Positions 35,146 through 45,355 of a stretch of DNA of 64,000 nt are shown here, in pieces. The notes beneath the pieces were generated by a model. The model saw only the letters and a program-made list of their open reading frames with translations. It searched no databases and was not told the origin of the DNA. Within the stretch, counting starts at the first letter, position 1, and each line of letters begins with the position of its first letter. Both the position numbers and the translations under genes were made by a program. The DNA lies in the NCBI RefSeq assembly GCF_018417535.1, contig NZ_CP070977.1, positions 1,860,001 to 1,924,000 of the forward strand. The letters are read 5' to 3'. The DNA is from Burkholderia pyrrocinia (GTDB lineage Bacteria > Pseudomonadota > Gammaproteobacteria > Burkholderiales > Burkholderiaceae).

Positions 35146-36531
35146 ATGCCACACGCCCTGATTGTCGAAGACGATCCGAACAGTCTCTCCGGCCTCACCG
35201 CGCTGCTCGCCGCAGACGGCTTCTCGGTCGACACGGCCACGTCGCTCGCCGAAGCGCGCACGGCGCTCGGCCGCTCGATTCCCGATGTCGTCCTCGTCGA
35301 CCTGAACCTGCCGGACGGCAGCGGGTTCGACCTGCTCCAGCACCTGCCGCAGCAACAGCCGAACGGCTCGCTGCCCGTCATCGTGCTGACGGGCAATGCG
35401 ACGGTCGAGAGCGCAATCGAGGGCCTGCGCCACGGTATCTGGGACTACCTGCTGAAGCCGATCAACATTCCGCGCCTGCGCAGCCTGCTCGCGCGGATCC
35501 CCCGCCCGTACGAACTGATCGACGAAGTGCAGTCGCTGCGTGCATCGCTGCGCCATCTCGGCCGCTTCGGCGCGCTGGTCGGTCGCAGCGACGCGATGCA
35601 GCACGTGTACGACATGATCGAGCACAACGCGCGCACCGAAACGGCCGTGCTGTTCGCGGGCGAGGCCGGTACCGGCAAGAAGCTGGCCGCGCGCACGCTG
35701 CACGAACTGAGCCGCCGCCGCAAAGGGCCGTTCGTGTCGTTCGACTGCCGCACGATCGCGCAGGCCGGCCGGCACGGCGCATCGCTCGACAGCGTGCTGT
35801 TCGGCCATGAGCGCGGCGCGTTCGACGGCGCCGAGCGCCGCGAATCGGGCCTGTTCGAACAGGCCGGCGGCGGCACGCTGTTCCTCGACGAGATCACCGC
35901 GCTGCCGCTCGTGCTGCAGGAAGCGCTGCTGCATGCGCTCGATTCGCAGAACTTCATGCGGATCGGCGGTACGAGCGCGATCACGAGCGACTTCCGGCTG
36001 ATCGCGACCACGCGCCGCCCGGCGCGCGAAGCGGTCGCGAACGGCACGCTGCGCGAGGATCTGTGGCTGCGCCTCGATGCGGCATCGATCACGATGCCGC
36101 CGCTGCGCGAGCGCGACGGCGACGCACTCGCGATCGCGGACGCGCTGATCGACGAACTGAACCGCGAAGCACGCGCAACCGGCCGCAGCACCACCGACAA
36201 GCGTGCCGCGCCGGGCTTCGTGCGCGAATGCGTGTCCTACGAATGGCCCGGCAACGTGCGCGAGCTGCAGGAGCGCGTGCGCTTCGCGTACGACGCATCG
36301 GGCGACTTCATCGAGACGCTGCGCGCGGGCGAGGCCAGCTTCGCCGCCGGCGCCGCGCTGAACGGCAGCAGCGTGCAGATCAAGGTCGGCACGCCGCTGG
36401 CCGACGTCGAGGATCTGCTGATCCGCGCGACGCTCGACGCGGTCGGCGGCACGCGCCATCGCGCAGCAACGCTGCTCGGCATCAGCCCGAAGACGCTGTA
36501 CAACAAGCTGCAGCGGATGAAGGTGAACTGA
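35146..36531 (+). CDS. NtrC-type response regulator with GAFDGA loop
   Basis: A 461-residue regulator with a receiver domain (residues 1-120, acidic pocket E8/D9/D10, phosphoacceptor Asp52 in LVDLNLPDG, Lys in LLKP), an AAA+ domain (about 140-380) and a Fis-type helix-turn-helix (HRAATLLGISPKTLYNKLQRM). Walker A is GEAGTGKK and Walker B is TLFLDEI. The sigma-54-contact loop reads GAFDGA (residues 224-229), where Asp replaces the conserved Thr. It may therefore not activate sigma-54 promoters. No histidine kinase gene is adjacent. The ATG at 35146 starts the receiver fold; ATG 35104 is possible. Confidence 0.85.
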   Translation: MPHALIVEDDPNSLSGLTALLAADGFSVDTATSLAEARTALGRSIPDVVLVDLNLPDGSGFDLLQHLPQQQPNGSLPVIVLTGNATVESAIEGLRHGIWDYLLKPINIPRLRSLLARIPRPYELIDEVQSLRASLRHLGRFGALVGRSDAMQHVYDMIEHNARTETAVLFAGEAGTGKKLAARTLHELSRRRKGPFVSFDCRTIAQAGRHGASLDSVLFGHERGAFDGAERRESGLFEQAGGGTLFLDEITALPLVLQEALLHALDSQNFMRIGGTSAITSDFRLIATTRRPAREAVANGTLREDLWLRLDAASITMPPLRERDGDALAIADALIDELNREARATGRSTTDKRAAPGFVRECVSYEWPGNVRELQERVRFAYDASGDFIETLRAGEASFAAGAALNGSSVQIKVGTPLADVEDLLIRATLDAVGGTRHRAATLLGISPKTLYNKLQRMKVN

Positions 36532-36649
36532 GCGGGCGGCGATGCATGCGGGCGCTGGCAGGATTTGACCGTTAGTTGCATCACAAGGTCGCCGCGCCGG
36601 CATGCCTGATTTCCGCCGCAGTCCAGTTCACGCCTGCCGCACCGGATGT

Positions 36650-36677
36650 AAAAAGCCGCGCTATTGCGCGGCTTTTT
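36650..36677. terminator. Bidirectional terminator, regulator / nagZ
   Basis: AAAAAGCCGCG pairs perfectly with CGCGGCTTTTT around a six-base loop. The T runs on both strands suit termination of the two convergent transcripts. Confidence 0.93.
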
Positions 36678-36719
36678 GTTTCAGCAACCGGAATGGCGCG
36701 ATACCGCGCCCTTCCCCGC

Positions 36720-37748
36720 TTACGCCAGTGCGCTGCTCAACAGCGCCTGCGCCTGCAGATACTCGGGCTGCACGATCAGCTTGTCCCACTTGAGCGCCTT
36801 GCCGCGCGCGCGCATCCGCTTGATGCGCCGCACCGACTCGGCCGATGCCTGCGCCTTCAGCCCGTTCAGCACGACCTCGGCCGCGTCCGGCTGGTTGCAG
36901 ACCAGCACCATGTCGCACCCGGCGGCGAGCGCGGCTTCGGCCGCCTGCGTGAGCGTGCCGCCTTCGCGAGCGGCCTCCATCGACAGGTCGTCGCTGAAGA
37001 TCGCGCCCGTGAAGCCGAGCCGACCGCGCAGGACGTCCTGCAGCCACACGCGCGAGAAACCGGCCGGCCGCTTGTCGACCTGCGTGTAGATCACGTGCGC
37101 GGGAATCACCGCTGACAGCGACAAGCCGAGCCAGTCATACGGCGCGACGTCCTGCTTGAGGATCGCGTCGAGCGTGCGATCGTCGGTCGGCAGCGCGACG
37201 TGCGAATCGGCCTCCGCGAAGCCGTGCCCCGGAAAATGCTTGCCGCAGTTCGCCATGCCGGCAAGCGACAGCCCGTGGTTCAGGCTCTTCGCGAGCAGCG
37301 TGACGACGCGCGGGTCGCGATGGAATGCGCGATCGCCGATCACTTTCGAGTGCCCGTAGTCGAGGTCGAGCACGGGCGTGAAGCTCATGTCGATCCCGCA
37401 CGCGCGCAACTCGGCGGCCAGGATGTAGCCGACGGCGGTTGCGACCTTCGTCGCGAGCAGCACGTCGCGATCCCACAGCTCGCCGAGGCGGCGCATCGCG
37501 GGCAGCACCGTGAAGCCGTCGGTGCGGAAACGCTGCACGCGCCCGCCTTCGTGATCGACGGCGATCAGGATGTCTTCGCGCACGGCGCGGATCGAGTCGG
37601 TCAGCGCGGTCAGTTGCGCGCGATTCTGGAAGTGCCGCGCGAACAGGATCACGCCGCCGGTGTTCGGATGCGCGAGGCGTCGCGCATCGTCGCGCGACAG
37701 GGCCGTGCCGACGACGTCGAGCATGACCGGGCCGGGAGTCGTTTTCAT
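36720..37748 (-). CDS. nagZ: Beta-N-acetylhexosaminidase NagZ
   Basis: A 342-residue GH3 enzyme of peptidoglycan recycling that cleaves GlcNAc from GlcNAc-anhydroMurNAc-peptides in the cytosol. The signature KHFPGHGFAEADSHVALP contains the catalytic His/Asp dyad, and the nucleophile Asp is in IFSDDLSME. Its product is the source of the AmpC-inducing signal in many Gram-negatives. The ATG at 37748 (MKTTPGPVM) is chosen; the open frame continues upstream without family similarity. It is the last gene of the long minus-strand block and is 16 bp from acpS. Confidence 0.96.
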   Translation of the reverse strand: MKTTPGPVMLDVVGTALSRDDARRLAHPNTGGVILFARHFQNRAQLTALTDSIRAVREDILIAVDHEGGRVQRFRTDGFTVLPAMRRLGELWDRDVLLATKVATAVGYILAAELRACGIDMSFTPVLDLDYGHSKVIGDRAFHRDPRVVTLLAKSLNHGLSLAGMANCGKHFPGHGFAEADSHVALPTDDRTLDAILKQDVAPYDWLGLSLSAVIPAHVIYTQVDKRPAGFSRVWLQDVLRGRLGFTGAIFSDDLSMEAAREGGTLTQAAEAALAAGCDMVLVCNQPDAAEVVLNGLKAQASAESVRRIKRMRARGKALKWDKLIVQPEYLQAQALLSSALA

Positions 37749-37764
37749 CGAATCGGGAATTCCG

Positions 37765-38199
37765 TCAGGAGGGGGTTCGGGAAACAGGTGCAGGGGCCGG
37801 CGCGGCGTCCGTCTCGGCAATCACGAACGACACCGCATAGTCGCGTTCGTCGCTGACCGTCACGCGTGCCGTGATGCCGCGCGCGGCAAGCCAGTCGGCC
37901 AGCTCGCCCGACGCCACCACGTACGGCTCGCCGCTCGGGTGGTTGAGGGTCTGCAATGCACGCCACGTCATCGGCCAGTGCATGCCGAGCCCGATCGCCT
38001 TCGAGAACGCTTCCTTCGCGGAAAAGCGCGTCGCGAGAAACGCGATGCCGCGCGCCTCGGAGCGTGCGCGGCGCGCATGGAACACGCGCAGCTCGTCGGG
38101 GCCCAGCACCTTCTCGGCAAACCGGCCGCCCGTGCGCTCGAGCACGGCCGCGACGCGGCTCACCTGGGCAATGTCGGTACCGATGCCGTAGATTGCCAT
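37765..38199 (-). CDS. acpS: Holo-ACP synthase AcpS
   Basis: A 144-residue phosphopantetheinyl transferase that adds the 4'-phosphopantetheine arm to AcpP, encoded at 51201 in this window. Family motifs are [15 protein letters not shown] (metal Asp) and [13 protein letters not shown] (Glu/Lys). It has a Pro/Ala tail of about 15 residues beyond the usual end. It follows pdxJ by 72 bp in the conserved order recO-pdxJ-acpS. Confidence 0.96.
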   Translation of the reverse strand: MAIYGIGTDIAQVSRVAAVLERTGGRFAEKVLGPDELRVFHARRARSEARGIAFLATRFSAKEAFSKAIGLGMHWPMTWRALQTLNHPSGEPYVVASGELADWLAARGITARVTVSDERDYAVSFVIAETDAAPAPAPVSRTPS

Positions 38200-38271
38200 G
38201 TCAGTACGCGCCGGGGCGCCCCGGCGGGGCCGGGTGGCGAACGACGCGCGCGGCGCGATGCAATTTCATCT

Positions 38272-39048
38272 TCAGCGCGCGCCGCCATGCAGCGCGGCGA
38301 CGCGCGCGGCGACCATGATCGCCTTCATCTCGCGCACCGCGTTGTCCCAGCCCGCGAAGATCGCGTGCGCGACGATCGCGTGGCCGATGTTCAGCTCGAC
38401 GATGCCGTCGATCGCGGCGATCTGCTGCACGTTCGTGTAATGCAGACCGTGCCCCGCGTTGACCTTCAGGCCGAGCTGCGCGCCAGCCCGCACACCCGCG
38501 ACGATGCGCTCGTATTCGCGCTGCTGCGCGGCTTCGTCGTGCGCCTCGGCGTAGCGACCCGTATGCAGCTCGATCACCGGCGCGCCCGCTTCGTGCGCGG
38601 CGCGGATCTGCGTTTCGTCCGGATCGATGAACAGCGACACGCGCACGCCCGCGTCGGCAAGCTGCTTGCACGCTGCGCGCACGGCCTCGAAGTGGCCGGC
38701 GACATCGAGGCCGCCTTCGGTCGTCAATTCCTCGCGCTTCTCGGGCACGAGGCACGCGTCGTGCGGCCGCACTTCGCACGCGATGTCGAGCATCTCGGCC
38801 GTCACCGCGCATTCGAGGTTCATGCGCGTCTTCAGCAGCGGGCGCAGCTTGCGCACGTCCGCGTCGACGATGTGGCGGCGATCCTCGCGCAGGTGCAGCG
38901 TGATCGCGTCCGCACCGGCCTCTTCGGCGGCGAGCGCCGCGCGGATCGGATCGGGATAGGTCGTGCCGCGTACATTGCGCAGCGTCGCGACGTGGTCGAT
39001 GTTCACGCCGAGGTCGATGGCGGTGGGCGTTGTCAGGAAGAAGCTCAT
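38272..39048 (-). CDS. pdxJ: Pyridoxine 5'-phosphate synthase PdxJ
   Basis: A 258-residue TIM-barrel enzyme that makes pyridoxine 5'-phosphate from 3-amino-2-oxopropyl phosphate and deoxyxylulose phosphate. Conserved elements are [39 protein letters not shown] and [11 protein letters not shown]. The start at 39048 overlaps the recO stop by four bases, so translation is coupled. The barrel is complete. Confidence 0.97.
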   Translation of the reverse strand: MSFFLTTPTAIDLGVNIDHVATLRNVRGTTYPDPIRAALAAEEAGADAITLHLREDRRHIVDADVRKLRPLLKTRMNLECAVTAEMLDIACEVRPHDACLVPEKREELTTEGGLDVAGHFEAVRAACKQLADAGVRVSLFIDPDETQIRAAHEAGAPVIELHTGRYAEAHDEAAQQREYERIVAGVRAGAQLGLKVNAGHGLHYTNVQQIAAIDGIVELNIGHAIVAHAIFAGWDNAVREMKAIMVAARVAALHGGAR

Positions 39049-39881
39049 AGGTTTTGCAGGTCGATCAGGATCTGGCGCGTGGCAAGCGGCGTACCGCCGA
39101 GATAGGTGTTCAGCAGGAAGCGCATCAGCGTCTTGCTTTGCGCAACCGTCTGGGCTCGATGGTAATCGTCCTGCTCCATGTCGAGCAACGTCTGCCCGGC
39201 GATGACCGGCCAGTGCGACGGCACATCGTCGTCCGCATCGCGCACGCCGCGCTCGGGATCGAACACGTACCGGCGGTCGGGCTCGACCGCACGACGCGCG
39301 ACCGTGCGGTTCAGCGCCATCGCGTAGCCGGTCTCGCGCAGCAGCACGCGCTCGAACGAGCGCAGCACCTGCACCGCGGGTTCGCCGTGCGCGAGGCGCG
39401 TGAGGGTCAGCACATAGTGATTGAAAAGCGGCGGCTGGGGATCTTCGCGCGCGCAGAATTTCACGAGCAGCTCGTTCGCGTAGAAGCCGCACAGCAGCCC
39501 GTCGCCGCCGAGCGGCAGCATCCCGCCGACCCACTCGGCGCCCGTCAGCGTGCGCACCTCGGATTTGCCCGACCAGGACAGCAGCAGCGGCTGGAATGTC
39601 TGCAGCACGCCGCGCAGTGCGGAGTGCGGGCGCTTCGCACCCTTCGCGACGAGCGCGAGCCGGCCATGATCGCGCGTCAGCACGTCGACGATCAGGCTCG
39701 TTTCGCGATACGGATAGCTGTGCAGCACGAACGCCGGCTGCTCGGCGACGCGGAAATCGGACGTGCGAGACGTCGCGCGCCGCGCCTTGCGCGGCGGTTC
39801 GGGCGGTGCCGGCAGCGGCGCGTCGTTCGCGCCGGCCGTCACCGCGTCTTCAGTCGACGTCAGCGCGTCATTCGTACCCAT
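39045..39881 (-). CDS. recO: DNA repair protein RecO
   Basis: A 278-residue recombination mediator that works with RecR to load RecA at single-strand gaps. The OB fold starts after an unusual Pro/Ala-rich leader of about 40 residues, reading [20 protein letters not shown] and [19 protein letters not shown]. The leader makes it longer than the E. coli protein (242). The first 14 bases overlap the end of era, which sets the start at 39881 or later. Confidence 0.94.
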   Translation of the reverse strand: MGTNDALTSTEDAVTAGANDAPLPAPPEPPRKARRATSRTSDFRVAEQPAFVLHSYPYRETSLIVDVLTRDHGRLALVAKGAKRPHSALRGVLQTFQPLLLSWSGKSEVRTLTGAEWVGGMLPLGGDGLLCGFYANELLVKFCAREDPQPPLFNHYVLTLTRLAHGEPAVQVLRSFERVLLRETGYAMALNRTVARRAVEPDRRYVFDPERGVRDADDDVPSHWPVIAGQTLLDMEQDDYHRAQTVAQSKTLMRFLLNTYLGGTPLATRQILIDLQNL

Positions 39882-40767
39882 AGGCGCGCAGCCCCGCCTC
39901 GTTGTCGGCCCAGCCGCTCTTCACCTTCACGAAGGTCTCGAGGTACACGGGGCCGTCGAACAGCTTCTCCATGTCCATCCGCGCCTCGGTGCTGATCTGC
40001 TTGAGCTTCTCGCCCTTCTTGCCGATCACCATCGCCTTGTGCGTATCGCGTTCGACGAGGATCGTCGCGAAGATGCGCTTCAGGCGCCCCTCCTCCTCGA
40101 ACTTGTCGATGATGACGGTGCTCGTGTATGGCAGTTCGTCGCCGGTCCAGCGGAACACCTTTTCGCGCAGGATCTCGGCCGCGAGGAAGCGCGAGCTGCG
40201 ATCGGTGAGTTCATCCTCGCCGTAGATCGGCTCGCCTTCCGGCAGGTACGGCTTGATCGTCTCCAGCAGGCGCTTGATGTCTTCCGGCCGCTGCGCCGAC
40301 AGCGGCACGAGTTCGGCGAATTCGCGCAGCGTGCTCATCTGCTGCATGAACGGGAACAGCGTCGCCTTGTCGGTCACGCGATCGACCTTGTTCGTGATCA
40401 GCAGCGTCGGCATGCCGGGCGGGATCAGGTCGAGCACCTTCTGGTCGTCGGGCCCGAAGCGGCCCGCTTCGATCACGAACAGGATCACGTCGACCGACGT
40501 CAGCGTCGACGTGACCGCGCGGTTCAGCGAACGGTTCAGCGCGGTGCTGTGACGGGTCTGGAAGCCCGGCGTGTCGACGAACACGAATTGCGCGTCGTCG
40601 AACGTGTTGATGCCGGTGATGCGATGGCGGGTCGTCTGCGCCTTGCGCGACGTGATGCTGATCTTCTGGCCGACGAGTGCGTTCATCAACGTCGACTTGC
40701 CGACGTTCGGGCGGCCCACGATCGCGATCATGCCGCAACGGAAACCGGTAGGAGCGGGAGTGTTCAT
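39868..40767 (-). CDS. era: GTPase Era
   Basis: A 299-residue GTPase that binds the 3' end of 16S rRNA and supports 30S assembly. G motifs are [15 protein letters not shown], the G2 loop [17 protein letters not shown] and ITNKVD. The KH domain motif [13 protein letters not shown] lies near residue 235. It lies 60 bp downstream of rnc and overlaps recO, the conserved rnc-era-recO arrangement. Confidence 0.98.
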   Translation of the reverse strand: MNTPAPTGFRCGMIAIVGRPNVGKSTLMNALVGQKISITSRKAQTTRHRITGINTFDDAQFVFVDTPGFQTRHSTALNRSLNRAVTSTLTSVDVILFVIEAGRFGPDDQKVLDLIPPGMPTLLITNKVDRVTDKATLFPFMQQMSTLREFAELVPLSAQRPEDIKRLLETIKPYLPEGEPIYGEDELTDRSSRFLAAEILREKVFRWTGDELPYTSTVIIDKFEEEGRLKRIFATILVERDTHKAMVIGKKGEKLKQISTEARMDMEKLFDGPVYLETFVKVKSGWADNEAGLRAYGYE

Positions 40768-40827
40768 ATCGTTTGGGAGACAGGTTCGGAAACGGCCGCG
40801 CGGCGCGCGGCACGATCGATGGGCAAT

Positions 40828-42057
40828 TCAGTGGTCGGCATCGGCCACGCGCGCCTGCGTGACAGCGAGGCTCGCGCCGCCCGGCGGCGTATCGGAATCG
40901 GGCGCCGCGGCATCGCGTGCGCGCACGGTCGCGCGCGCCGCGGGGTCGGAACCGGCGGAAGGCTTGTCGGTCGACGGCGCCGGATCGTCTGCGTGACCGG
41001 CCGGCTTGTCGGCTGCGCGCGGCGCGGCTTCCACGAGCTTATCCGCAACTTTGTCGGTGCGCTCGCCCGGCTTCTCGGCAACCTTGTCGGTCGCCGGCTT
41101 CGCCGCCCGCTCGCTCTTGTCAGCAGCCGTCTCGACGTGCGCCGCACGAATCGCGGCCATCGGTGCCGCAGCCGGCTCCGCGCCGGCGCCAGCGCCGGTC
41201 GCAGCGGTTACCGCAGGCACCACACCGGCCGCCTTCGCCTCGCGCGCCGCCGCACGTTCCTTGCGCTCCGGCGAGCGCAGGTCGAGCGCTTCCTGCACGC
41301 CCTTCACGCCCGGCACGATTTCGGGTTCGACATGCTTCGACCCGCGCGCGTTTTTCGAGCGCTTCGGCTTCGCGGCGAGCATCGGCGCGGCCGCGATCAC
41401 CTCGTCGAGCGCCTTCTTCGCCGCTGCCTGCTCGGCCGCGCGCCGGCTCGCACCGGAGCCCGATACCTTCACGTCCAGCTTCGGCACCGTGCATTCGACT
41501 TCGAATTGCTGATTGTGCGCCGCACCATGCGTCGCGACGACCGTGTAGGTCGGCAGCGCGATCTTGTGCCCCTGCAGGTATTCCTGCAGCAGCGTCTTCG
41601 CGTCCTTGCCGAGCGTACGCGGATCGATGTGGTCGAGAATCGGAATGTAGAGGCGCTTGATGACCCCTTGGGCGGCTTCGAAGCCGCCATCGAGGAACAC
41701 GGCCCCGATGATGGCTTCGAACGCGTCCGCGAGGATCGACGGGCGGCGGAAACCACCGCTGCGCAGTTCGCCCTCGCCCAGCCGCAGCCCGTCCGAGATA
41801 TTCAGGGCCTGAGCAATTTCGTACAGCGACTGCTGTTTGACGAGATTGGCGCGTACGCGCGACAGATCGCCTTCGTCCAGCTTGCTGAAACGCTGGAACA
41901 AAAGGGCGGCCACCGCGCAATTCAGAACGGAGTCGCCGAGAAACTCGAGCCGTTCGTTGTGCGTGGCACTGTGACTGCGATGGGTCAAAGCCTGGCGCAA
42001 CAATTCCGCATTGCGAAATTCGTAGCGCAGCCGGCTTTCCAACTGGGATAGGGGCAT
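40828..42057 (-). CDS. rnc: RNase III with long C-terminal tail
   Basis: A 409-residue endonuclease for double-stranded RNA. The catalytic domain (residues 1-150) has [13 protein letters not shown] and the second acidic motif [16 protein letters not shown]. The dsRNA-binding domain is at 155-225 ([34 protein letters not shown]). A tail of about 180 residues follows, rich in Ala, Pro, Lys and Asp, with KPxxDK-like repeats, absent from the 226-residue E. coli enzyme. The tail is in frame with a normal stop, so it is a real extension and not a fusion artefact. Confidence 0.95.
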   Translation of the reverse strand: MPLSQLESRLRYEFRNAELLRQALTHRSHSATHNERLEFLGDSVLNCAVAALLFQRFSKLDEGDLSRVRANLVKQQSLYEIAQALNISDGLRLGEGELRSGGFRRPSILADAFEAIIGAVFLDGGFEAAQGVIKRLYIPILDHIDPRTLGKDAKTLLQEYLQGHKIALPTYTVVATHGAAHNQQFEVECTVPKLDVKVSGSGASRRAAEQAAAKKALDEVIAAAPMLAAKPKRSKNARGSKHVEPEIVPGVKGVQEALDLRSPERKERAAAREAKAAGVVPAVTAATGAGAGAEPAAAPMAAIRAAHVETAADKSERAAKPATDKVAEKPGERTDKVADKLVEAAPRAADKPAGHADDPAPSTDKPSAGSDPAARATVRARDAAAPDSDTPPGGASLAVTQARVADADH

Positions 42058-42210
42058 GTGCAGGAGTATAACGCGGGCGCCGGTCGGGCCGAAACGGCAC
42101 GGCCGGACACGAAAAGGCGTGACGAGGCGGTGTTACCGCCGGTTCTTAAAGTAGTTCGGCAATACGCGACGCGGCCCGTGCATCGCGTATTGCGTGTGAG
42201 TCGAATGCGA

Positions 42211-43104
42211 TCAGTTGAAGGAACCGATGCGCTTCAGGTCGCTGAAGTTCATCCAGATGAAGAACGCGCGGCCGACGATGTTCTGGTCCGGCACGAACCC
42301 CCAGTAGCGGCTGTCCGCGCTGTTGTCGCGGTTGTCGCCCATCATGAAGTAGTGACCGGGCGGCACCTTGCAGATCACGCCGCGGCTGTTGTACGTGCAG
42401 TTGTCGCGATACGGATAGTCGTATGCGCCCATCACGAACGGCGGCACCGCGGGGTTGTTGAGGATCGCGTTCTTCCTGTTGCCGATCGTCTCCTCGAACT
42501 GCTTCGCGTAATTCTGGCGCTCGTCGTCGAAGAAATCGGGCAGCGGCGCTTCGGGCACCGGCTGGCCGTTGATCGTGAGCTGCTTGTCCTGGTACGCGAC
42601 CGTGTCGCCCGGCAGGCCGATCACGCGCTTGATGTAGTCGACCGACTCGTCCTTCGGATAACGGAACACGACGACATCGCCGCGCGACAGCGGGCTGCCC
42701 TGCGTGATCTTCGTGTTCGTGATCGGCAGGCGCAGCCCGTACTCGAACTTGTTGACGAGGATGAAATCGCCGACGAGCAGCGTCGGCACCATCGAGCCCG
42801 ACGGAATCTTGAACGGCTCGACGATGAACGAACGCACGACGAACACCGCCAGGATCACCGGGAAGAAGCTCGCCGTGTACTCGAGCCACCACGGCTGGCG
42901 CAGCTTCTCGTCGCGCAGCTTCGAACGCGTCTGCACGGCGTTTTCGTCCGCGAAACGCTTGTCGATGCGCGACTGCTGACGATCGAACTCATCGATCGCC
43001 GAGTCGGCCGCCATGCGTCGCCGCGGCAGGAACACCAGTTTGTCCAGCACCCACGCTACGCCCGTCACGACGACGAGCACAAAAAGAATCAGCGCAAAAT
43101 TCAT
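42211..43104 (-). CDS. lepB: Signal peptidase I LepB
   Basis: A 297-residue inner-membrane serine protease that removes signal peptides. It has two membrane segments (about 2-22 and 78-95), the catalytic Ser104 in IPSGSMVPT and the Lys159 base in DYIKRVIGLPGD, with the conserved GDNRDNSADSRYWGFVP near the C-terminus. The ATG at 43104 is preferred to 43149 because it directly starts the first membrane segment and AGGA lies upstream. It follows lepA by 16 bp. Confidence 0.97.
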   Translation of the reverse strand: MNFALILFVLVVVTGVAWVLDKLVFLPRRRMAADSAIDEFDRQQSRIDKRFADENAVQTRSKLRDEKLRQPWWLEYTASFFPVILAVFVVRSFIVEPFKIPSGSMVPTLLVGDFILVNKFEYGLRLPITNTKITQGSPLSRGDVVVFRYPKDESVDYIKRVIGLPGDTVAYQDKQLTINGQPVPEAPLPDFFDDERQNYAKQFEETIGNRKNAILNNPAVPPFVMGAYDYPYRDNCTYNSRGVICKVPPGHYFMMGDNRDNSADSRYWGFVPDQNIVGRAFFIWMNFSDLKRIGSFN

Positions 43105-43120
43105 AAAAGGAACAGTCCTG

Positions 43121-44914
43121 TTATTTGTCTTCGACGCGCAAGATCGCAAGGAACGCTTCCTGCGGGATCTCGACCGAACCCACTTGCTTCATGCGTTTCT
43201 TGCCTGCTTTCTGCTTTTCGAGCAGCTTCTTCTTGCGCGTGATGTCGCCGCCATAACACTTCGCCAGCACGTTCTTGCGCAGTGCCTTGATGTTCTCGCG
43301 AGCGATGATGTGCGCGCCGATCGTAGCCTGGATCGCCACGTCGTACATCTGGCGCGGAATGATCTCGCGCATCTTCGACGCCACTTCGCGGCCGCGATAC
43401 TGCGATTGCGACCGGTGGACGATCACCGACAGCGCATCGACCTTGTCGCCGTTGATCAGCATGTCGACCTTCACGACGTCCGCCGACCGGTATTCCTTGA
43501 ACTCGTAGTCCATCGACGCGTAACCGCGCGACACCGACTTCAGGCGGTCGAAGAAATCGAGCACGATCTCGGCCATCGGGATTTCATAGGTCAGCTGCAC
43601 CTGGCGACCGTGATACTGCATGTTGATCTGCGAGCCGCGCTTCTGCGTACACAGCGTGATCACCGAGCCGACGTAGTCCTGCGGCATGTAGAGATTCACC
43701 GTGACGATCGGCTCGCGGATCTCCTCGATCTTCGGCGGTTCCGGCATCTTCGCGGGATTCTCGACCATCACGATCGAGCCGTCGCTCATCAGGACCTCGT
43801 AGACCACGGTCGGTGCCGTGGTAATGAGGTCCATGTCGAATTCACGTTCGAGACGCTCCTGCACGATCTCCATGTGCAGGAGACCCAGGAAGCCGCACCG
43901 GAACCCGAAGCCGAGCGCCTGCGACACTTCCGGCTCGTACTGCAGCGACGCATCGTTGAGCTTCAGCTTCTCGAGCGATTCGCGCAGCGCGTCGTACTGG
44001 TTCGCTTCCACCGGATAGAGCCCGGCGAACACCTGCGGCTTCACTTCCTTGAAGCCCGGCAACGCTTCCGCCGCCGGCTTGGCCGTATGCGTGACGGTAT
44101 CGCCGACCTTCGCGGCCGTCAGTTCCTTGATGCCGGCGATGATGAAGCCCACCTGCCCCGCCGACAGCGAGTCGAGATTGCGCGACTTCGGCGTGAACAC
44201 ACCGACGTGCTCGACCGGATACTGCGCGCCGGTCGCCATCATCTTGATCTTGTCCTTCGGGCGCAGCGTGCCGTTGACGATGCGCACGAGCATCACGACG
44301 CCGACGTAGTTGTCGAACCACGAATCGATGATGAGCGCCTGCAGCGGCGCGTCGGGATCGCCCTTCGGCGGCGGCACCTTCGCGATCAGCGCCTCGAGCA
44401 CGTCTTCGACGCCGAGGCCCGTCTTCGCGCTGCAGCGCGTCGCGTCGGTCGCGTCGATGCCGATCACGTCCTCGATCTCCTCGATCGCGTTCTCGGGGTT
44501 CGCGGCCGGCAGGTCGATCTTGTTCAGCACCGGCACGACCTCGACGCCGAGCTCGATCGCCGTGTAGCAGTTCGCGACCGTCTGCGCCTCGACGCCCTGG
44601 CTCGCGTCGACGACCAGCAGCGCGCCTTCGCACGCGGACAGCGAACGGCTGACCTCGTACGAGAAGTCGACGTGCCCCGGCGTGTCGATCAGGTTCAGGT
44701 TGTAGACCTCGCCGTCGCGCGCGCGATAGGACAGCGCGGCTGTCTGCGCCTTGATCGTGATGCCGCGCTCGCGCTCGATATCCATCGAGTCGAGCACCTG
44801 CGCTTCCATTTCACGGTCGGCGAGACCGCCGCAGACCTGGATGATGCGATCCGCGAGCGTCGACTTGCCATGGTCGATGTGAGCGATGATCGAGAAATTG
44901 CGAATATGATCCAT
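43121..44914 (-). CDS. lepA: Elongation factor 4 LepA
   Basis: A 597-residue translational GTPase that acts on ribosomes and assists initiation or back-translocation. G1 is [15 protein letters not shown]3 is [11 protein letters not shown] and G4 is NKIDLPAA, with EF-G-like domains II, III and V. The LepA-specific C-terminal domain ends in [16 protein letters not shown]. Length is normal. It is encoded in the conserved lepA-lepB-rnc-era series. Confidence 0.98.
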   Translation of the reverse strand: MDHIRNFSIIAHIDHGKSTLADRIIQVCGGLADREMEAQVLDSMDIERERGITIKAQTAALSYRARDGEVYNLNLIDTPGHVDFSYEVSRSLSACEGALLVVDASQGVEAQTVANCYTAIELGVEVVPVLNKIDLPAANPENAIEEIEDVIGIDATDATRCSAKTGLGVEDVLEALIAKVPPPKGDPDAPLQALIIDSWFDNYVGVVMLVRIVNGTLRPKDKIKMMATGAQYPVEHVGVFTPKSRNLDSLSAGQVGFIIAGIKELTAAKVGDTVTHTAKPAAEALPGFKEVKPQVFAGLYPVEANQYDALRESLEKLKLNDASLQYEPEVSQALGFGFRCGFLGLLHMEIVQERLEREFDMDLITTAPTVVYEVLMSDGSIVMVENPAKMPEPPKIEEIREPIVTVNLYMPQDYVGSVITLCTQKRGSQINMQYHGRQVQLTYEIPMAEIVLDFFDRLKSVSRGYASMDYEFKEYRSADVVKVDMLINGDKVDALSVIVHRSQSQYRGREVASKMREIIPRQMYDVAIQATIGAHIIARENIKALRKNVLAKCYGGDITRKKKLLEKQKAGKKRMKQVGSVEIPQEAFLAILRVEDK

Positions 44915-45111
44915 TCAGTGCCGATCAAGCGAAAAAGGCGCGCTCGACGACTGCGGAGCACGCCTTGTAAGTCGGTGAAAAAACAGCCTATTTTAGCCGA
45001 AAAGGCCTTCGCCGGGCGGTATTTCGGACGCCGGGCCGCGCGACGCCCGGCCGGGGGCGCCCGCCGGGCGAAGCCCCGCACGAAGCGACGCTCGCCTGCG
45101 ACAGGCCGGGC

Positions 45112-45348
45112 TCAGTGCCGGGCCGCGAGCGCGTCGCGCACCCTCGCGTCGTCGAACCGGTGGCGGCATACTTCCGCGCCGTCCAGCAGCAGCACCGGCA
45201 CGTCCTCGTCGTAGCGGGCAACGAGCGCCGCATCGGTGTCGATGTCGACATAGTCGACCGCGACGCCGAACTCGGCCGCCACCGGCGCCAGTGCGTCACG
45301 CATGTCGTCGCACAGGTGGCACCAGCCGCGGCCGTAGAGCGTGAACAT
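45112..45348 (-). CDS. Glutaredoxin-family small protein
   Basis: A 78-residue thioredoxin-fold protein starting MFTLYGRGWCHLCDDM, with a CxxC redox pair at residues 10 and 13 and the cis-Pro segment VPVLLLDGAEV. It is like the DUF836 glutaredoxin-related proteins. It is seven bases after mucD on the same strand, suggesting a redox role tied to the envelope-stress operon; that link is inference. It is too short for its partner to be predicted. Confidence 0.88.
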   Translation of the reverse strand: MFTLYGRGWCHLCDDMRDALAPVAAEFGVAVDYVDIDTDAALVARYDEDVPVLLLDGAEVCRHRFDDARVRDALAARH

Positions 45349-45355
45349 CGGCGCG

